Source of the DNA: Dioscorea cayenensis subsp. rotundata
Lineage: Eukaryota; Streptophyta; Magnoliopsida; Dioscoreales; Dioscoreaceae
NCBI RefSeq assembly: GCF_009730915.1
Contig: NC_052474.1
Coordinates: 6,545,501-6,609,500, forward strand
DNA: 64,000 nt
Direction: 5' to 3'
Position 1 is the stretch's first letter. Every line of letters starts with the position of its first letter. The position numbers and the translations under genes are program-made. Below the pieces are notes generated by a model. It made no database searches and had not been told where the DNA came from. It saw only the letters and a list, made by a program, of their open reading frames with translations. This document shows, in pieces, positions 11,890 through 23,079 of this stretch.

Positions 11890-11937
11890 TAGGGTTTGGG
11901 TGAGAAGGCGCTAGCGTTTGGAAAGCGAGTTTATATA
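11890..11937 (-). promoter_or_regulatory. RACK1 core promoter: TATA box and telo-box
   Basis: On the minus strand TATATAAA lies at 11930-11937 and AAACCCTA (telo-box) at 11890-11897, between the TATA box and the ATG at 11812. Telo-boxes near the transcription start are characteristic of plant ribosomal-protein and translation genes, fitting RACK1. Confidence 0.6.
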
Positions 11938-11939
11938 TG

Positions 11940-13480
11940 GGGGACGAGGGTAACCCGGGTTTTTTTTATTTTTGTTTTTATTTTTTTTTTAATGGGAAAA
12001 ATAAATTATTTGTTTATTTTATTATCTATTTATTGTTTCAAAATTTAAATATCCGAAAATTTTTTTAAATAACAGTGGTTTACAATGTTTTAGTTTACTC
12101 CTAATTTTTATTTATTTATTTATTTTTTACAAAAGGAATTTATGTATTACTATTTTATGAAACCTAAAAACAGTTTAATTAATAATTAATTAATCCTTTA
12201 GAGTGACGGGGTGTAGCCTCCAATTCTCAAGTTGTGCTTTGCTACTCAAGATTTATCTTATTAAACTATTATAACTAACGCATTTTTATACTTGTTTGTC
12301 TCTTTGGTATCTTTTTATAAGAAATATTTGTTGTTTTTGTTACAAGGGGATTTGATAAACCTAGATAAATAGATATTTGCTATTAATATATCATATTTTT
12401 TTAAAAAAAAATGTTTATGTTGGAATATTCATTAATAAATTCTTTTAACAATGGATTTTATTTTCATAAAAAAAATTTATAGTTCTTTCGGTTAAAAATA
12501 AAAAAGCTAAAGCATAATTGGTTTTAATTTCTTGACTTTATATAGCTGATAGTAAAGTAACATCCTTAATTTTATTACTGATATTCTGATTACTAGTAAA
12601 AAGATTTTGTAAGAAATGAGATGATATATTTTAAATATATATAATGGATCTAAATATTCAAATAATAATTGGAGGTTTAAAATTTTTTCATATGTTTATA
12701 TTCATTACAAGTAAAAAGAATTTAACTAGGTTCTTCAAACAAAGTGAGGTTGAGGATAAGAAAGCAAATAAAGAAATAACATCAAACTGAGTTTTAATTC
12801 TCTCAACCTCAACTAAAGACCAAAAGAAAATTTAAAAAGAAATTATAATAGTTCACTCAAATGTCCCAACTAGAGAACTTGAAATAGAAAAGCAGAAGAT
12901 ATCATACACATGGTATATTTTAGATGTTTGATAACATATGATGAAAAAAAAAATGCATCTAAGGGTGCATTTGTTATGAAAGGATTTATGTCAATAAAAT
13001 AAATTAATCTTTGGCCAACTTTGGTGTTTTTCAAAGATAATTAACATGACCAAAGGTGGAAATATATATATATATATATATATATAACACGAGGAAGTTG
13101 TTATCGTTTAGGCCAAAGAATAAATTTGTTTCACTAATCAACTAACAATTTTATTGGTTATACATACCTTCTATCTTTATTTTTTTTTATTTAGTTTCAT
13201 CTTTTAAAACAATGTGGACAAGCATCCTATACATATTTTAAATTCTCAAAATCCTGACTTTTCATTTGGAAGTTAATAAATAATGACACTTAACACTTAT
13301 ATGTTGCGAGGATGGATATACTCATTATGAATAATATATAAAATTTACTACATCTCTCAATTTTATATCATAATAGATATAAATTTTCTAGTGAAATATA
13401 TGTAAAATAATATGCATGTGTAATTTTTTTATTTTTTTGTATCTTATTAAAATTTTTCAATAAATCTCACTTTCATCATT
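11940..13480. other. AT-rich intergenic region with TA microsatellite
   Basis: Gene-poor, strongly AT-rich DNA upstream of RACK1. A (TA)n tract lies at about 13063-13086. No ORF of coding character and no clear element boundaries. Confidence 0.5.
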
Positions 13481-14116
13481 AGGCCAGGCCAGGCCAACCC
13501 AAAATATTTAAGCTTTAGCCCAGCCCAAGCCCAAATTCAACGAACTTCATGAATAGTTTGGGCAGAATTGGGCCGACCAAAATTTTAAATATGAAGCCCA
13601 TGGCCCAGCTCATAGGCTTGGCTTTTTGGATCAATTATTGAATCGGGCTAGGATCGGGCGGTTGGATTCGGCTCGAATCAGGTCGTTGTTATTTATTTTT
13701 AACTTTACTTTAATTAATCTCTGTGATAATTTAAAAATAAAAAAAATAAAAAAAATAAAAATGAATAATTTTATTAATTGATTAGTATTATTAAATTTTG
13801 ACTTGAGAAAAATATTGTATAACTAAAATATGGGTAAATTTCAACTAGGTTGACACCTACTCATTCTATCATTGTGTATTATTTGTGATATTTTTTAAAA
13901 TTTATATTATTAATATTTAATAATAAATCCAATGGGTCAGCTCATGGACCAGCATGTTGTAACAGCCCAAAAATAGTTCAAAAGAACCGGCTTAAAAATG
14001 TTATTCATATCCAATCCAAGTTTTGTTTGGGTTGTGCTTGGTCTAACTCATCAAATATTAATTTTGGATTGGGTTTGAATCAGGCTTAGACTAGCTTTGG
14101 GTTGGTCCGTGAGCCA
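13481..14116. mobile_element. Possible GGCC/GCCCA-rich non-autonomous DNA element
   Basis: A stretch rich in GGCC, GCCCA and TTGGGC motifs inside AT-rich DNA. The left end (GGCCAGGCCAACCCAAA) is roughly inverted at the right end (TTTGGGTTGGTCCGTGAGCC). The inverted ends and composition suggest a decayed MITE. No target duplication was found. Confidence 0.35.
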
Positions 14117-14543
14117 AATGATGAGAGTGAGATACATCATGAAAAACATTTTCAAAATAATATATATGTATATATAAAGATTTTTAGAGAAGTGAAGTCT
14201 TCACTTTGCAAATTCATATTTTGACTTTAATTAATTGTTTTATTAGGAATACATTAAATATACTGCACCATCACAGATAAACTGCATTTTATTGACTAGG
14301 AAAAAAAATTGTTTCGTATAAAATAAGAGAAAACAATAATGTTAAAAAATACATACAATTAAGTTTAAGATTTTTAATAGATTCTAAAAGTCATTGGTTC
14401 TCATCTAGAATATATGCACTTCCGGTAGAGAAGGAGGAAGCAGTTTTTATTTTTTAGAGACCAAAAATATTTTAGGGGCAATTACCAAAATTTTTATTGG
14501 CGACAAGTAAAAAGTAAAAGAGGCAACCAATAGATTTTTAGAA

Positions 14544-14575
<32 letters not shown>

Positions 14576-14955
14576 TTCATGAAGAATCAAGTTCCCAAAC
14601 AATAAAGTTTTGCAAAAAAACAAAAAAAACAAAAAAACAAAACTTGTTACTATATAACCAAATTTGTAAAATATCAAGAGACAAACGGTAAAATTTCACA
14701 AATAATTTTTTTTAAATATTATATATACTAACTAGGAAAAAATCCAAGTAACAAAATAATAGATTTTTGAAAAAAAAAATTTATATACTATATATATAAA
14801 AATAAATATATACAATTTCAATAATTCAAACAATATATTTAAACAAATATTTTTAAAAATATATATATATATTTTTAAAGAGTATAAATATGCATCATTT
14901 TGTAATTAAAAAAGCCATAAATTAAAAATATATTTGAATAATCTTTTAGATCTTT
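14117..14955. other. AT-rich intergenic region
   Basis: Low-complexity AT-rich sequence with TA microsatellites (about 14546-14569 and 14857-14871). No gene seen. Confidence 0.5.
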
Positions 14956-14963
14956 GATGTGAG

Positions 14964-15368
14964 TAGGGTTGTAAATGAGTCGAGCTGAGCCGAGTATCAC
15001 CAGGCTCGAGCTCGACTCGAGTATAGTATTCGAAGGCTCGAGCTCGGCTCGCTGAAAAGCTCAAGTAGCTCGAGCTCGGCTCGTTTAAGCTCGATTAGCT
15101 TGTATACATAAATATTTTTAATTTTATATAGTTTATATAATTATGTATTTTTGTGATTTATATATAAATAATTTAATATTTTATATATAAAAGCTCATTT
15201 AGGCTCGCGAGCCTCACGAGCTGAGTATTTTTAGGCTTGAAGCTCGGCTTGTCAACATAAACGAGCAGCTCGAGCTTGGCTTGGCCCGTGAAAAATCGAA
15301 TCGAATTCGAGCATTGACCAAGCCTATCTCGAGTAGCTCACGAGTAGCTTAGCTCATTTACACCCCTA
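14964..15368. mobile_element. hAT-type MITE with 8-bp target duplication
   Basis: 405-bp element. Terminal inverted repeats are TAGGGTTGTAAATGAG at the left and the complement of TAGGGGTGTAAATGAG at the right. It is flanked by perfect 8-bp direct repeats GATGTGAG at 14956-14963 and 15369-15376. An 8-bp duplication and TAGGGGTG ends are typical of the hAT superfamily. The interior is made of reiterated GAGCTCG/CGAGCT blocks with much internal pairing. No coding capacity. Confidence 0.88.
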
Positions 15369-15639
15369 GATGTGAGTGGAGTTGTTTGGTACAATCACCA
15401 TCTCAATGGTTTAGAGGTCACACACTTAACCCAATGCATCTCTGTTTTCTAAATTAATTCGTATATTTCTTCACTGTGTTTTTTAACCCTTCTTAGTTCT
15501 TACCGCGCGCGGTGGCAGAGTTTGGAAGATGTTATAAATTTCCCAATTTCCACCATTAATTAATCAAGTATGATATTGATTATGGTTCAAACCATGCACC
15601 TACAATGGATAGATTTAAAACAAAAATCCAAGGAAAAAA
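15369..15639. other. Intergenic
   Basis: No recognisable feature between the MITE and the first endonuclease-like codons of the LINE. It may include the upstream part of the LINE. Confidence 0.4.
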
Positions 15640-18600
15640 AAACAAAACAAAACTCAATCTGATCCAATCTGGGTACGTTTAGACCGATTTCTACTCTTCC
15701 ACAATTGGCCCTCTTTGAACCCCAGATACTACCAATACGCACTTTCTACACTTGGATTCGACCATACTCCAATCTACCTGGAATTTGGGGCCCACCATTC
15801 TCGCCCCCGAATCTTTAGATTCGAAAAATCCTAGTATTCCATTGAGAATCTAAAGAACTTAATCCAGGAATGGTGGTCCAATAACAACCCCGAAGGCTGC
15901 AGGGCTTTTATCATTTCCAAAAAATTAACTTTCTAAAAGCCAATCTTCGCAGTTGGGCCAAGGACAATTTCGGTAATTCAAATCTCCTTAAAAAAATTTA
16001 TTAATGGGACTCCATTCTATCGATTCCTTAAATGAGATCAAATCTCTTTCTGAAATTGAAGCTACCTGAATCTCCCAAATCAGAGTTGAGCTCCACTCTC
16101 TATTAAAACAAGAAGAGATCTACTGGAAACAAAGATCAAGAATCACCTGGCTCAAATAAGGGGACTCTAACACAAAATATTTTCACCTTATGGCAAATGG
16201 CAGGAGAAATAAAAACTATATCCCCCAAATCCAAGTTCACGAACAATGGGTAGAAGGAAACCAAGAAATTGGCAATTGTTTCACTGATTACTTCAAACAA
16301 CAGATTGGGACCCCTATTAATCTTCGCTTCCTTCTTGATTGGCAAAACCTATTTGCATTTAAAGAAAGAGTGAATCTCTCTCATCTTGAACTCCTGTTCT
16401 CTTATGAGGAAATAAAGAAAGCAGTGTTTGATTTAAATGCTGATAAGGCACCTGGCCCAGATGGTTTCTCATTATTTTTCTTCCAGAAACATTAGGACCT
16501 TATTTAGAAAACCTTTATTAAACTTTGCGATGATTTTTACTACGGCTAGATCAATTTTGAGCGCCTGAACTAGGTCCATATTGCTCTTATCGCTAAAAAA
16601 AAGCTCCCCGACTGAAGTCTCTGATTTTTGACTTATCAGTCTAATTAACTCTACCTGCAAAATCATTTCTAAAATTCTTGCTACTAGCTAGGCTAAGCCT
16701 AGTTATTAATGACCTAGTTGAAGATTCTCAATCTGGATTTATTATGAGATGTATTGCCGATAATATTGTTGCTGCCCAAGAACTTATTTTTAATTTTCAA
16801 AAAAGGAAACTTCTTGGCTTTGCTTTCAAAGTGGACTTTGCCAAAGCCTTTGACACTCTAGACTGGAACTTCCTCCTTGACATCCTTGCAACTAGAGGAT
16901 TTGGCTCAAGATGGCTATCTTGGATCCATACCATACTTAAGACCGCAAAGGCTCAAATCCTTATAAATGGAACCACCCAAGGATTTATTCATTGCAAAAA
17001 AGGATTAAGGCAAGGAGACCCCCTTTCCTCTCTTCTGTTTGCTTTAGCTATGGATGCTCGCAGCGCTATGTTTAAACATGCCATCAACTCTAAAGTGCTG
17101 ATTGGAGTCCAATTGGATCACTCCAACAGTATATGCCATTTGCAATACGCAGATGACTTATTAATATTCTTGGAAGGAGGCCACGAAGATCTTTACATAA
17201 TCAAATTAATTCTCTACATTTTTGAAGGATCCTCGGGTCTATCTATAAACTTCTCAAAAAGTTGCCTCTATTCCACCAACTTTGGGTTCCAACCAAACTT
17301 CTCTTCCGCAACAATCCTAAACTGTAGCAGAGACTGCCTCCCTATCACATACCTTGGAGTTTCACTCTCAGGAAGAAGACCAAAATGCCAAGATTAGACA
17401 AAACTCATTAGAATGGTTCGATCAAGACTCTCTCCCTGGAAAGCAATTTATTTATCTTTAGGGGAACGTTTAACTCTTCTCAACTCTGTTTTATCCTCTA
17501 TTCCAGTTTACTGGATGTCTGTTTTCAAATCCCCAGCTTGGGTGATTCAAGAAATTGATAAAATAAGAAGAGACTTTCTTTGGAAAAGTCCAGATCTTGG
17601 ATCTAAGGGTATCCGCTTGGTTTCCTGGAAAAGATTATGCAGACCTCGTAATTAAGGAGGTTGGGGAATTCTCAATTTTCAAGAATTCAACAGTGCCTTA
17701 CTCGGAAAATGGTGGTGGAAGATCATTAACAACCCAAACAGTTGTTGGGCCAAAATTTTAAGTGCTAATTATTCCATCAAAAAACCTCTTGATACTCTTT
17801 TCCAAACTCCTCCTCGAAATAAATCTTTTTTCTAGGCAGGGATCAATTCCATCCTTCCTTCCTTTCGAGCTTGTATCTCCAAATATATAAGAAATGGAGA
17901 TAGCACATCTTTATGTCACGATCGATGGTTTGGAGGGCGAACTCTCAAAGATATTTGGCCTGATCTTTTCACTGGCTGCCCTGATCCTTGGATGACCCTT
18001 AGACAATTCATTCAACTAGACTCCCCAGAGTACCTCCTTCCATCAAGCTCATTAAACAATATCTCAACATTACTGAATTCAGTGCCGGACTGTTCCAACA
18101 TCCAAGAAGATACACATACTTGGAATTTAGTGAAAAGTGGTAACTTCTCCGTTAAATCCTTTTACAAATTCTTAATTGACGGAGGGAATCGTTGTCCAAT
18201 TTATTCCCAATTCTAGAAACTCAAATGCCCAAGCAAAATCACTTTATTTTGCTAGTTAGTTCGGGAGGACTAAATTCTTACCTTGTCCAACCTTTTCAAG
18301 AGAGGTTGTAATATAATTGCCACAGACACCTGCATTCTCTGCAACAAAAACTCAGAAACAGTAGATCATCTATTCCTCGATTGTGATTACTCAGAGAGAA
18401 TTTGGTCTTTCTTCAGACAAAGTATTAACTCCCATCTTTCACCTCATTCAATTTCCAGTATTTGGTCCTCTTGGATACCTTCTTTAAATTCTAATTTATG
18501 AAATATCTGGGATTTCATTTCTAGAGCAATTATTTGGAATATTTGGTTGGAGCATAACAACCGAATTTTTCAATCTAACTGCTTGCCCTTACATTCTACT

Positions 18601-19012
18601 TTACTCAAGATTGCTAATACACTCTTAACTTGGCGTTTCTATAGCTCCAGACTCTTCTCAGCCGTTCAATCTTGAAGCTTCCCAGAGAATCAAGAGATCC
18701 ATCAACTTCTTAAGCAGTAGACCCACATATCACACCGGTGACCCTGAGAGCAACTTACCCTAGGAGTAATCTCATCTCTTCAGTAGCTTGGGCATACCTG
18801 TGCCTCCAGGAGGATGACTTAGCCCGCCCAGCTTCCTCTCTACTTGTTTATTTTGTATTTACTTTATTGTACCCTCATCCCTGATGAGACTTTTGTCTCT
18901 TTTCTGTTGTTTCGTTTCCTTGTTATTTTTTCTTTTCTTTTCCTCGTCTGTCTTGTTCTCTTGCCTTTTTTTATTTCAGGAAAACTGTGGTTTATCCACA
19001 TTTATTAAAAAC
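15640..19012 (+). mobile_element. LINE (L1-type non-LTR retrotransposon), 5'-truncated and decayed
   Basis: Sense-strand remains of ORF2. About 15690-15800 translates like the end of an AP-type endonuclease (RLDRFL...HTPI-like). Reverse transcriptase begins at 16390 with EEIKKAVFDLNADKAPGPDG, then DFAKAFDTLDW (16833-16865) and the catalytic QYADDLL (17142-17163), then ITYLGVSLSG. A zf-RVT domain with CILCNKNSETVDHLFLDC follows at 18331-18390. The frame is broken by several in-frame stops and shifts. The 3' end has a non-coding tail with TGGTTTATCCACATTTATTAAAAA at about 18989-19012. L1-type elements move by target-primed reverse transcription; this copy cannot. Confidence 0.9.
16190..18501 (+). 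pseudogene. LINE ORF2 reverse transcriptase / zf-RVT pseudogene
   Basis: The open segments 16190-16495, 16678-17397, 17413-17655, 17992-18216 and 18283-18501 together span the RT fingers, palm, thumb-like region and C-terminal zinc-binding domain. Single stops (for example 17396-17398 and 17653-17655) and short frame changes separate them. The YADD motif is intact but the overall reading frame is lost. Confidence 0.88.
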
Positions 19013-19580
19013 CTAAGTTCACCTTCAATACAAAGACAGAATCAAACATAAAATTCCTCACATGAACTCACATCATTACACCAAGTTCTTAACAAGATCA
19101 TTGAAGAATCACACTATAAAACACTCAAGAGAGTGAAACATCTCCCATGAAATCCTTGAAGAGAGATTTTATTTACAAGATCAAGCTGTTCAAACCATTT
19201 CAAGCTACAACCTATATATATATATATATATATATAGTTACATCTTATATATTGATATATATATATATATGCTTGTCAAACATTTAACATGTTACTGTAC
19301 AAATAATATCAAATATAATATATAACAATTGGATACACCAATTAATTAACATCCATTTGAAGCTGAATCTTTTGTGAAGTGAAGCCTCGTTTGCCCCCAG
19401 TGTGACTTTTCTGAAGAGCTGATGCATTTTCTAGGACTGTATCTATAATCTTCCTTTTGTGTTTTCCATATTTTGTGCAGTTTTTTAAATGAATATTGCA
19501 ATTAATTTATTTTTCATGCATGCTTAAGAAAATTAAAGATTGAAAGATAATATAATGAGATGTAGAATTGAGAAGAGGAT
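19013..19580. other. Intergenic, downstream of the MIR159 cluster
   Basis: AT-rich with TA microsatellites at about 19209-19240 and 19255-19270. It lies 3' of the minus-strand microRNA cluster, so the primary transcript may end here; no terminator signal can be assigned. Confidence 0.4.
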
Positions 19581-19584
19581 GAAA

Positions 19585-19790
19585 TGTGGACTTCCCTCAA
19601 ACCAAACAAGGTTTAAACAAGGAAGGAGGTTTAGGCTCCTAGAATTCATGCAAACCACTAGCTTTTATCTCAAACAATTAATTAATGCATGTCTTAATCT
19701 CTCTTTGTTTCATCAAACAAGAACCATGAGATCGATCGATAAAGTACCAGCGGTATATATATCCATGAAATAGCAGCACATTCTTCTTCA
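19585..19790 (-). pseudogene. Decayed MIR159-like unit (distal copy)
   Basis: The 3'-arm block at 19587-19606 is a shortened, mutated miR159 site (complement begins TTTGGTTTGAGGGAAG). It is followed on the plus strand by AAGGTTTAAAC and by the loop-side block GGCTCCTAGAATTCATG, in the same order as the intact units. The matching 5'-arm CATGAAATAGCAGCA is present at about 19764 but the miR159* arm is not recognisable. Probably non-functional. Confidence 0.55.
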
Positions 19791-19937
19791 AAATTAATAA
19801 GAATATATATATATATATATATAGCATGCATGAAAGCTCTAGAATTAATTCTTCTATTTTGAAGTTCTTAAGTTATTTTGTTATAATGAAATGTATACAT
19901 AGAAGTGAAGAAGAAGAAGAAGAATATGGATGTATAT

Positions 19938-20141
19938 ACGTGGAGCTCCCTTCAAACCAAACAAGGTTCAAATTAATATAGGAATGCCTAGGCTCCTATT
20001 TCATGCAAAACACATGGCCTTTCTCAAAATTATATATATTTGTTATGCCATGACCCATGAGAAAGACAAGTGTTATCCATGAGATAGCAGCTTAAGCAAC
20101 CCTCATAAGCCCCTTCATTGGTCTTGAAGGAAGCTCCACAA
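19938..20141 (-). ncRNA. MIR159: MIR159-family precursor, copy A
   Basis: Minus-strand foldback of about 200 nt. The 3' arm (19941-19961) gives a 21-mer starting TTTGGTTTGAAGGGAGC and ending TCCA: miR159 with T in place of A at position 6. The 5' arm (20118-20138) is the imperfect partner, AGCTTCCTTCAAGACCAA on the transcript. A second paired block nearer the loop (20078-20090 with 19993-20005) matches the extra conserved duplex of MIR159/MIR319 precursors, which are processed from loop to base. miR159 directs cleavage of GAMYB-type MYB mRNAs in anther and seed development. The position-6 change could alter targets. Confidence 0.82.
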
Positions 20142-20298
20142 CAAAACCCATACTAATTCTAAAGTAAATAGAAAATCCAAGTGATTCATATATATATATA
20201 TATATATAGAATCGATAATATATATTATCGATCGAGTACTAACGTAATTTCGGATATATTTAATGGAAAGGCTTCTATATAAAAAGAGAATGAGATGC

Positions 20299-20524
20299 AT
20301 GTGGAGCTCCCTTCAATCCAAACAAGGTTCAAAATAGGATGGATTAGGCTCCTGTCTCATGTAAACCACAAGCCTATCTCAAACTTCTCTTTTTCTTCAT
20401 TGAAAAACACATTATATAGTTGAACATATAGTACTCCATGAAAGAGACTAGTGGTGTCCATGAGATAGCAGCCTAAGTCCACCTATGCAAGCCCTTTCTT
20501 TGTACTTGAGGGGAGCTTCACTTC
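20299..20524 (-). ncRNA. MIR159: MIR159-family precursor, copy B (canonical mature sequence)
   Basis: Minus-strand foldback of about 225 nt. The 3' arm (20302-20322) reads TTTGGATTGAAGGGAGCTCC plus A, canonical miR159 apart from CCA rather than CTA at its 3' end. The 5' arm (20498-20522) encodes AGTGAAGCTCCCCTCAAGTAC, pairing imperfectly with it. Near the loop CATGAGATAGCAGCCT (20459-20474) pairs with AGGCTCCTGTCTCATG (20346-20361). This is the best-preserved unit, in the same orientation as its neighbours at a spacing of about 360 nt. Confidence 0.88.
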
Positions 20525-20825
20525 AAAACCCTAATTAATTAAGTTTCTTGAAAACCAATGATCATTGTTTTTCTATGTATATATGTGTGTATATATATGC
20601 AAATGTTGTGATATCATACTTAATTATCATTCATGCATGCAATATAAAAAAGGAGATGAACTAAGCATTAGAAGTTAATTAGGAGAACCTAACTAGCTAG
20701 AACGTCAAGAGATTATATAACCATCCAAACCCAAACTCAGGGCAAGAAGATATATACGTAACCACAAAAGTGAATGAAACGATCGATATTCAAGGGATGA
20801 TGATGAACATGAAGATGGTGGATGC

Positions 20826-20905
20826 ATGTGGAGCTCCCTTCAATCCAAACAAAACAAATTAAGGTTTCTCTCGACCTCATGCATACCACAAACCTAGCTA
20901 TATAC
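20826..20905 (-). ncRNA. MIR159-like half unit: intact mature site without its 5' arm
   Basis: 20829-20849 is identical to the 21-nt mature site of copy B, and the next plus-strand block keeps CTCATGCATACCACA like the other units. No sequence resembling miR159* or the CATGAGATAGCAG block is found between here and 21060. It may be transcribed with the cluster but probably cannot form a normal foldback. Confidence 0.5.
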
Positions 20906-21087
20906 CTCACTATATATCTAATTCTCTTTATATACTATAAAGACTTGTGTATATATATAGAGAGAGAGAGAGAAAGAGAGAAGTAAAGATGAAGAAACAA
21001 TTAAGGTATTAAATAAAACAAAGATTAAGAACAAGTTCATTACCTGAAGTTCCAAGCTTTGATGCTGCAGGTAAATGGAGGGAGGGG

Positions 21088-21094
21088 ATTTATA
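21088..21094 (-). promoter_or_regulatory. Candidate TATA box of the MIR159 primary transcript
   Basis: TATAAAT (minus strand, context CCCTATAAATCCCC) about 240 nt upstream of the first miR159 site. Downstream CTTCAG/GTAATG near 21043 could be a splice donor, as many MIR genes have introns. No coding ORF uses this promoter. Confidence 0.5.
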
Positions 21095-21129
21095 GGGTAG
21101 AGTGGATGGTCGGCTGTATTTTTTCATTT

Positions 21130-22165
21130 TTTTTTCAATATTTACTTTTTTTTGAAATATAAGTCAAACTAGAAAAAGTCTCAATTTTGAAAGTCACATC
21201 TGCATGCAAGCTGGCTTGCCATCCTCTTTGTATTTCTCCATCTATCAATCACCATCTTATGAATGACTGGTAAACATATTAATGTTTCTCATGAGATGAA
21301 AGGTATGTTTTTAAATATTGAAAGTAAACTGCATGGATTTGAACCTTTTATTACTAAACTTAAATGTATATATATAGAACTGCGTTGGTTTTGAAACTGA
21401 AGATTGACGAGAGTTGTATATTGCAATTATGAGAGAAAAGATAATTGGGTGGAGATATTGCACTGAACTTTTAATATTTAAAAGATGTTGATAATTATAA
21501 GGAAGCACTTTGTTTTAGAACTTGATTAATATATAATTTGCTAGTTGATCATCAACTTGATTAGTATTATGGATTGTTTGAATATTATTGATAGGGAGAA
21601 GTAGAGATTAAAACTGCTTCTTAATTTACAGGCTTTGATGAAGAAATCCTTGTGCTTGTTGAATGAGAGTTTATTAAAGTTAATTGCAATATATATAATC
21701 TCATTGTGCACGTTAGCTAGCTTTGATTTTTAGAAACTATATATATATATATATATATGCATAATTAATCAGAGTAAAGCTACAGCTATATATATATAGA
21801 TAATCCTCTGCAGCCATTTTTACTCCTGAAATTATGAAACTTTGCATTTTGCACCCATTTGTACGGATTAGTACCGCTATAAAACAATAGAATCTAGGAG
21901 ATCAACCATCATGGATGTTTATTCAATGACATATGGCCGGCTAAAACAAGTAGTGATTTTGATAATTATTTGTTAATTAATTAATTAACAATTATTATTA
22001 ATTATGTGGCAGACCTTATTGTTGACCGGCAATTAAATAAGCCAAGATTTAACACAAACACTCCAACACATCCAATTGGCACCATGTTTAATTATACCAA
22101 TCAATTCTTCATTCGCTCATACAATTGTGTACCAAAACAGAAATTAAGAGGTTAACTTGCATTTG
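21130..22165. other. Intergenic region upstream of the MIR159 cluster
   Basis: AT-rich, with TA microsatellites (about 21739-21759, 21787-21800). It should contain upstream regulatory DNA of the cluster. No ORF or clear repeat. Confidence 0.4.
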
Positions 22166-22169
22166 GGAA

Positions 22170-22352
22170 GGCTGGATGGTTTTTTCTTTTAAACAAAGAT
22201 AAATGACGCTTGGGTGAGTTAATTATGTCTCCAACGAGTCCTCACTTTGTGGGCAGACATGAGTGTGGAGTGTACGACAACACTTATGAGTTAATTCATT
22301 CAATGAGGATTTGAACCCTTATTTTTCTTTGGGCCGCATGCCACTAATCATT
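22170..22352 (-). mobile_element. Possible SINE-like fragment
   Basis: On the minus strand GGGTTCAAATCC (22306-22317) fits a pol III B-box, preceded by TAGTGGCATGCGG as a poor A-box. It directly abuts a LINE 3' tail. No convincing target duplication, so tentative. Confidence 0.25.
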
Positions 22353-22545
22353 TTTTTTTTTTTTGAATAAAGTGGATAAACCACCGGTTTATTAAAAAAG
22401 AAGAGAGCAGAGGAGTACAACAGAAAAGGCCATGAACAAAAAAAGGCTAAGAGTAAATAACATACTGAAATCCTCACCATAGATGAGGAAAACAATAAGC
22501 AAAAACAAAACAGGAAGAAAGAGAAAATGAAACAAGCTGTCGCTA
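22346..22545 (-). mobile_element. LINE 3'-end fragment (minus strand)
   Basis: Begins with a plus-strand T run, then GAATAAAGTGGATAAACCACCGG, which is the complement of the GGTTTATCCAC...TTTATT-A(n) tail seen at the end of the large LINE. About 200 bp survive, including a pyrimidine-rich tail with a CCTCAT...ATGAGG-like hairpin motif shared by the family. Confidence 0.75.
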
Positions 22546-23079
22546 ATCGTTTGAATCAATTAGTTTTGGCGACTGGTTTTTTAGATTTTAATATTATTAA
22601 AAATTTATGATTGGAAATATCTGTAAATTTTTTTTTACTTTGTTAATATTTTTTGTCTCTATTAATTTTATAACAGTTCAAATGTTTATTCTTTGCTATT
22701 TCAAGTCAACATGTTTTTTTTTACAAATGCGACAAGTGCGATAGTCAGAAATGTGGGTACAACCAAGAATTAAACACCCGGTCGTGCACCTTCACTCGGC
22801 GACACGTGGATTGGATTGTTAGCCTGCTTCCATATGGGGCACCCCTGCACACAAAGGAGACCCTCATCACTCGTACACAATTACACGATACTCACCATGT
22901 GTTGAGTGAGATTTAAACATCTAATGAGCGTACAATGTTCATGTATTTCATATCATTTGGTACACTCATGCAGCATATATTAGAAATCATATATTGTGGA
23001 ATTTGATGTTACATATAGTATGTTTTACATTCTCAGGCTTGGTTAGCACTTCAAGATGAGAGAACCAAAAGAAGCATTC
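22546..23079. other. Intergenic
   Basis: No ORF or repeat recognised. The left edge of the following LTR may lie inside this stretch. Confidence 0.4.

Noticed and set aside
20115-21508. Small minus-strand peptide frames in and near the MIR159 region
   Set aside because: Low-complexity Tyr/Ile-rich translations of TA tracts and hairpin arms; the RNA foldbacks explain the conservation.
22300-22330. GGTTCAAATCC resembling a tRNA T-loop
   Set aside because: No cloverleaf can be drawn around it; at most a SINE B-box, listed at low confidence.
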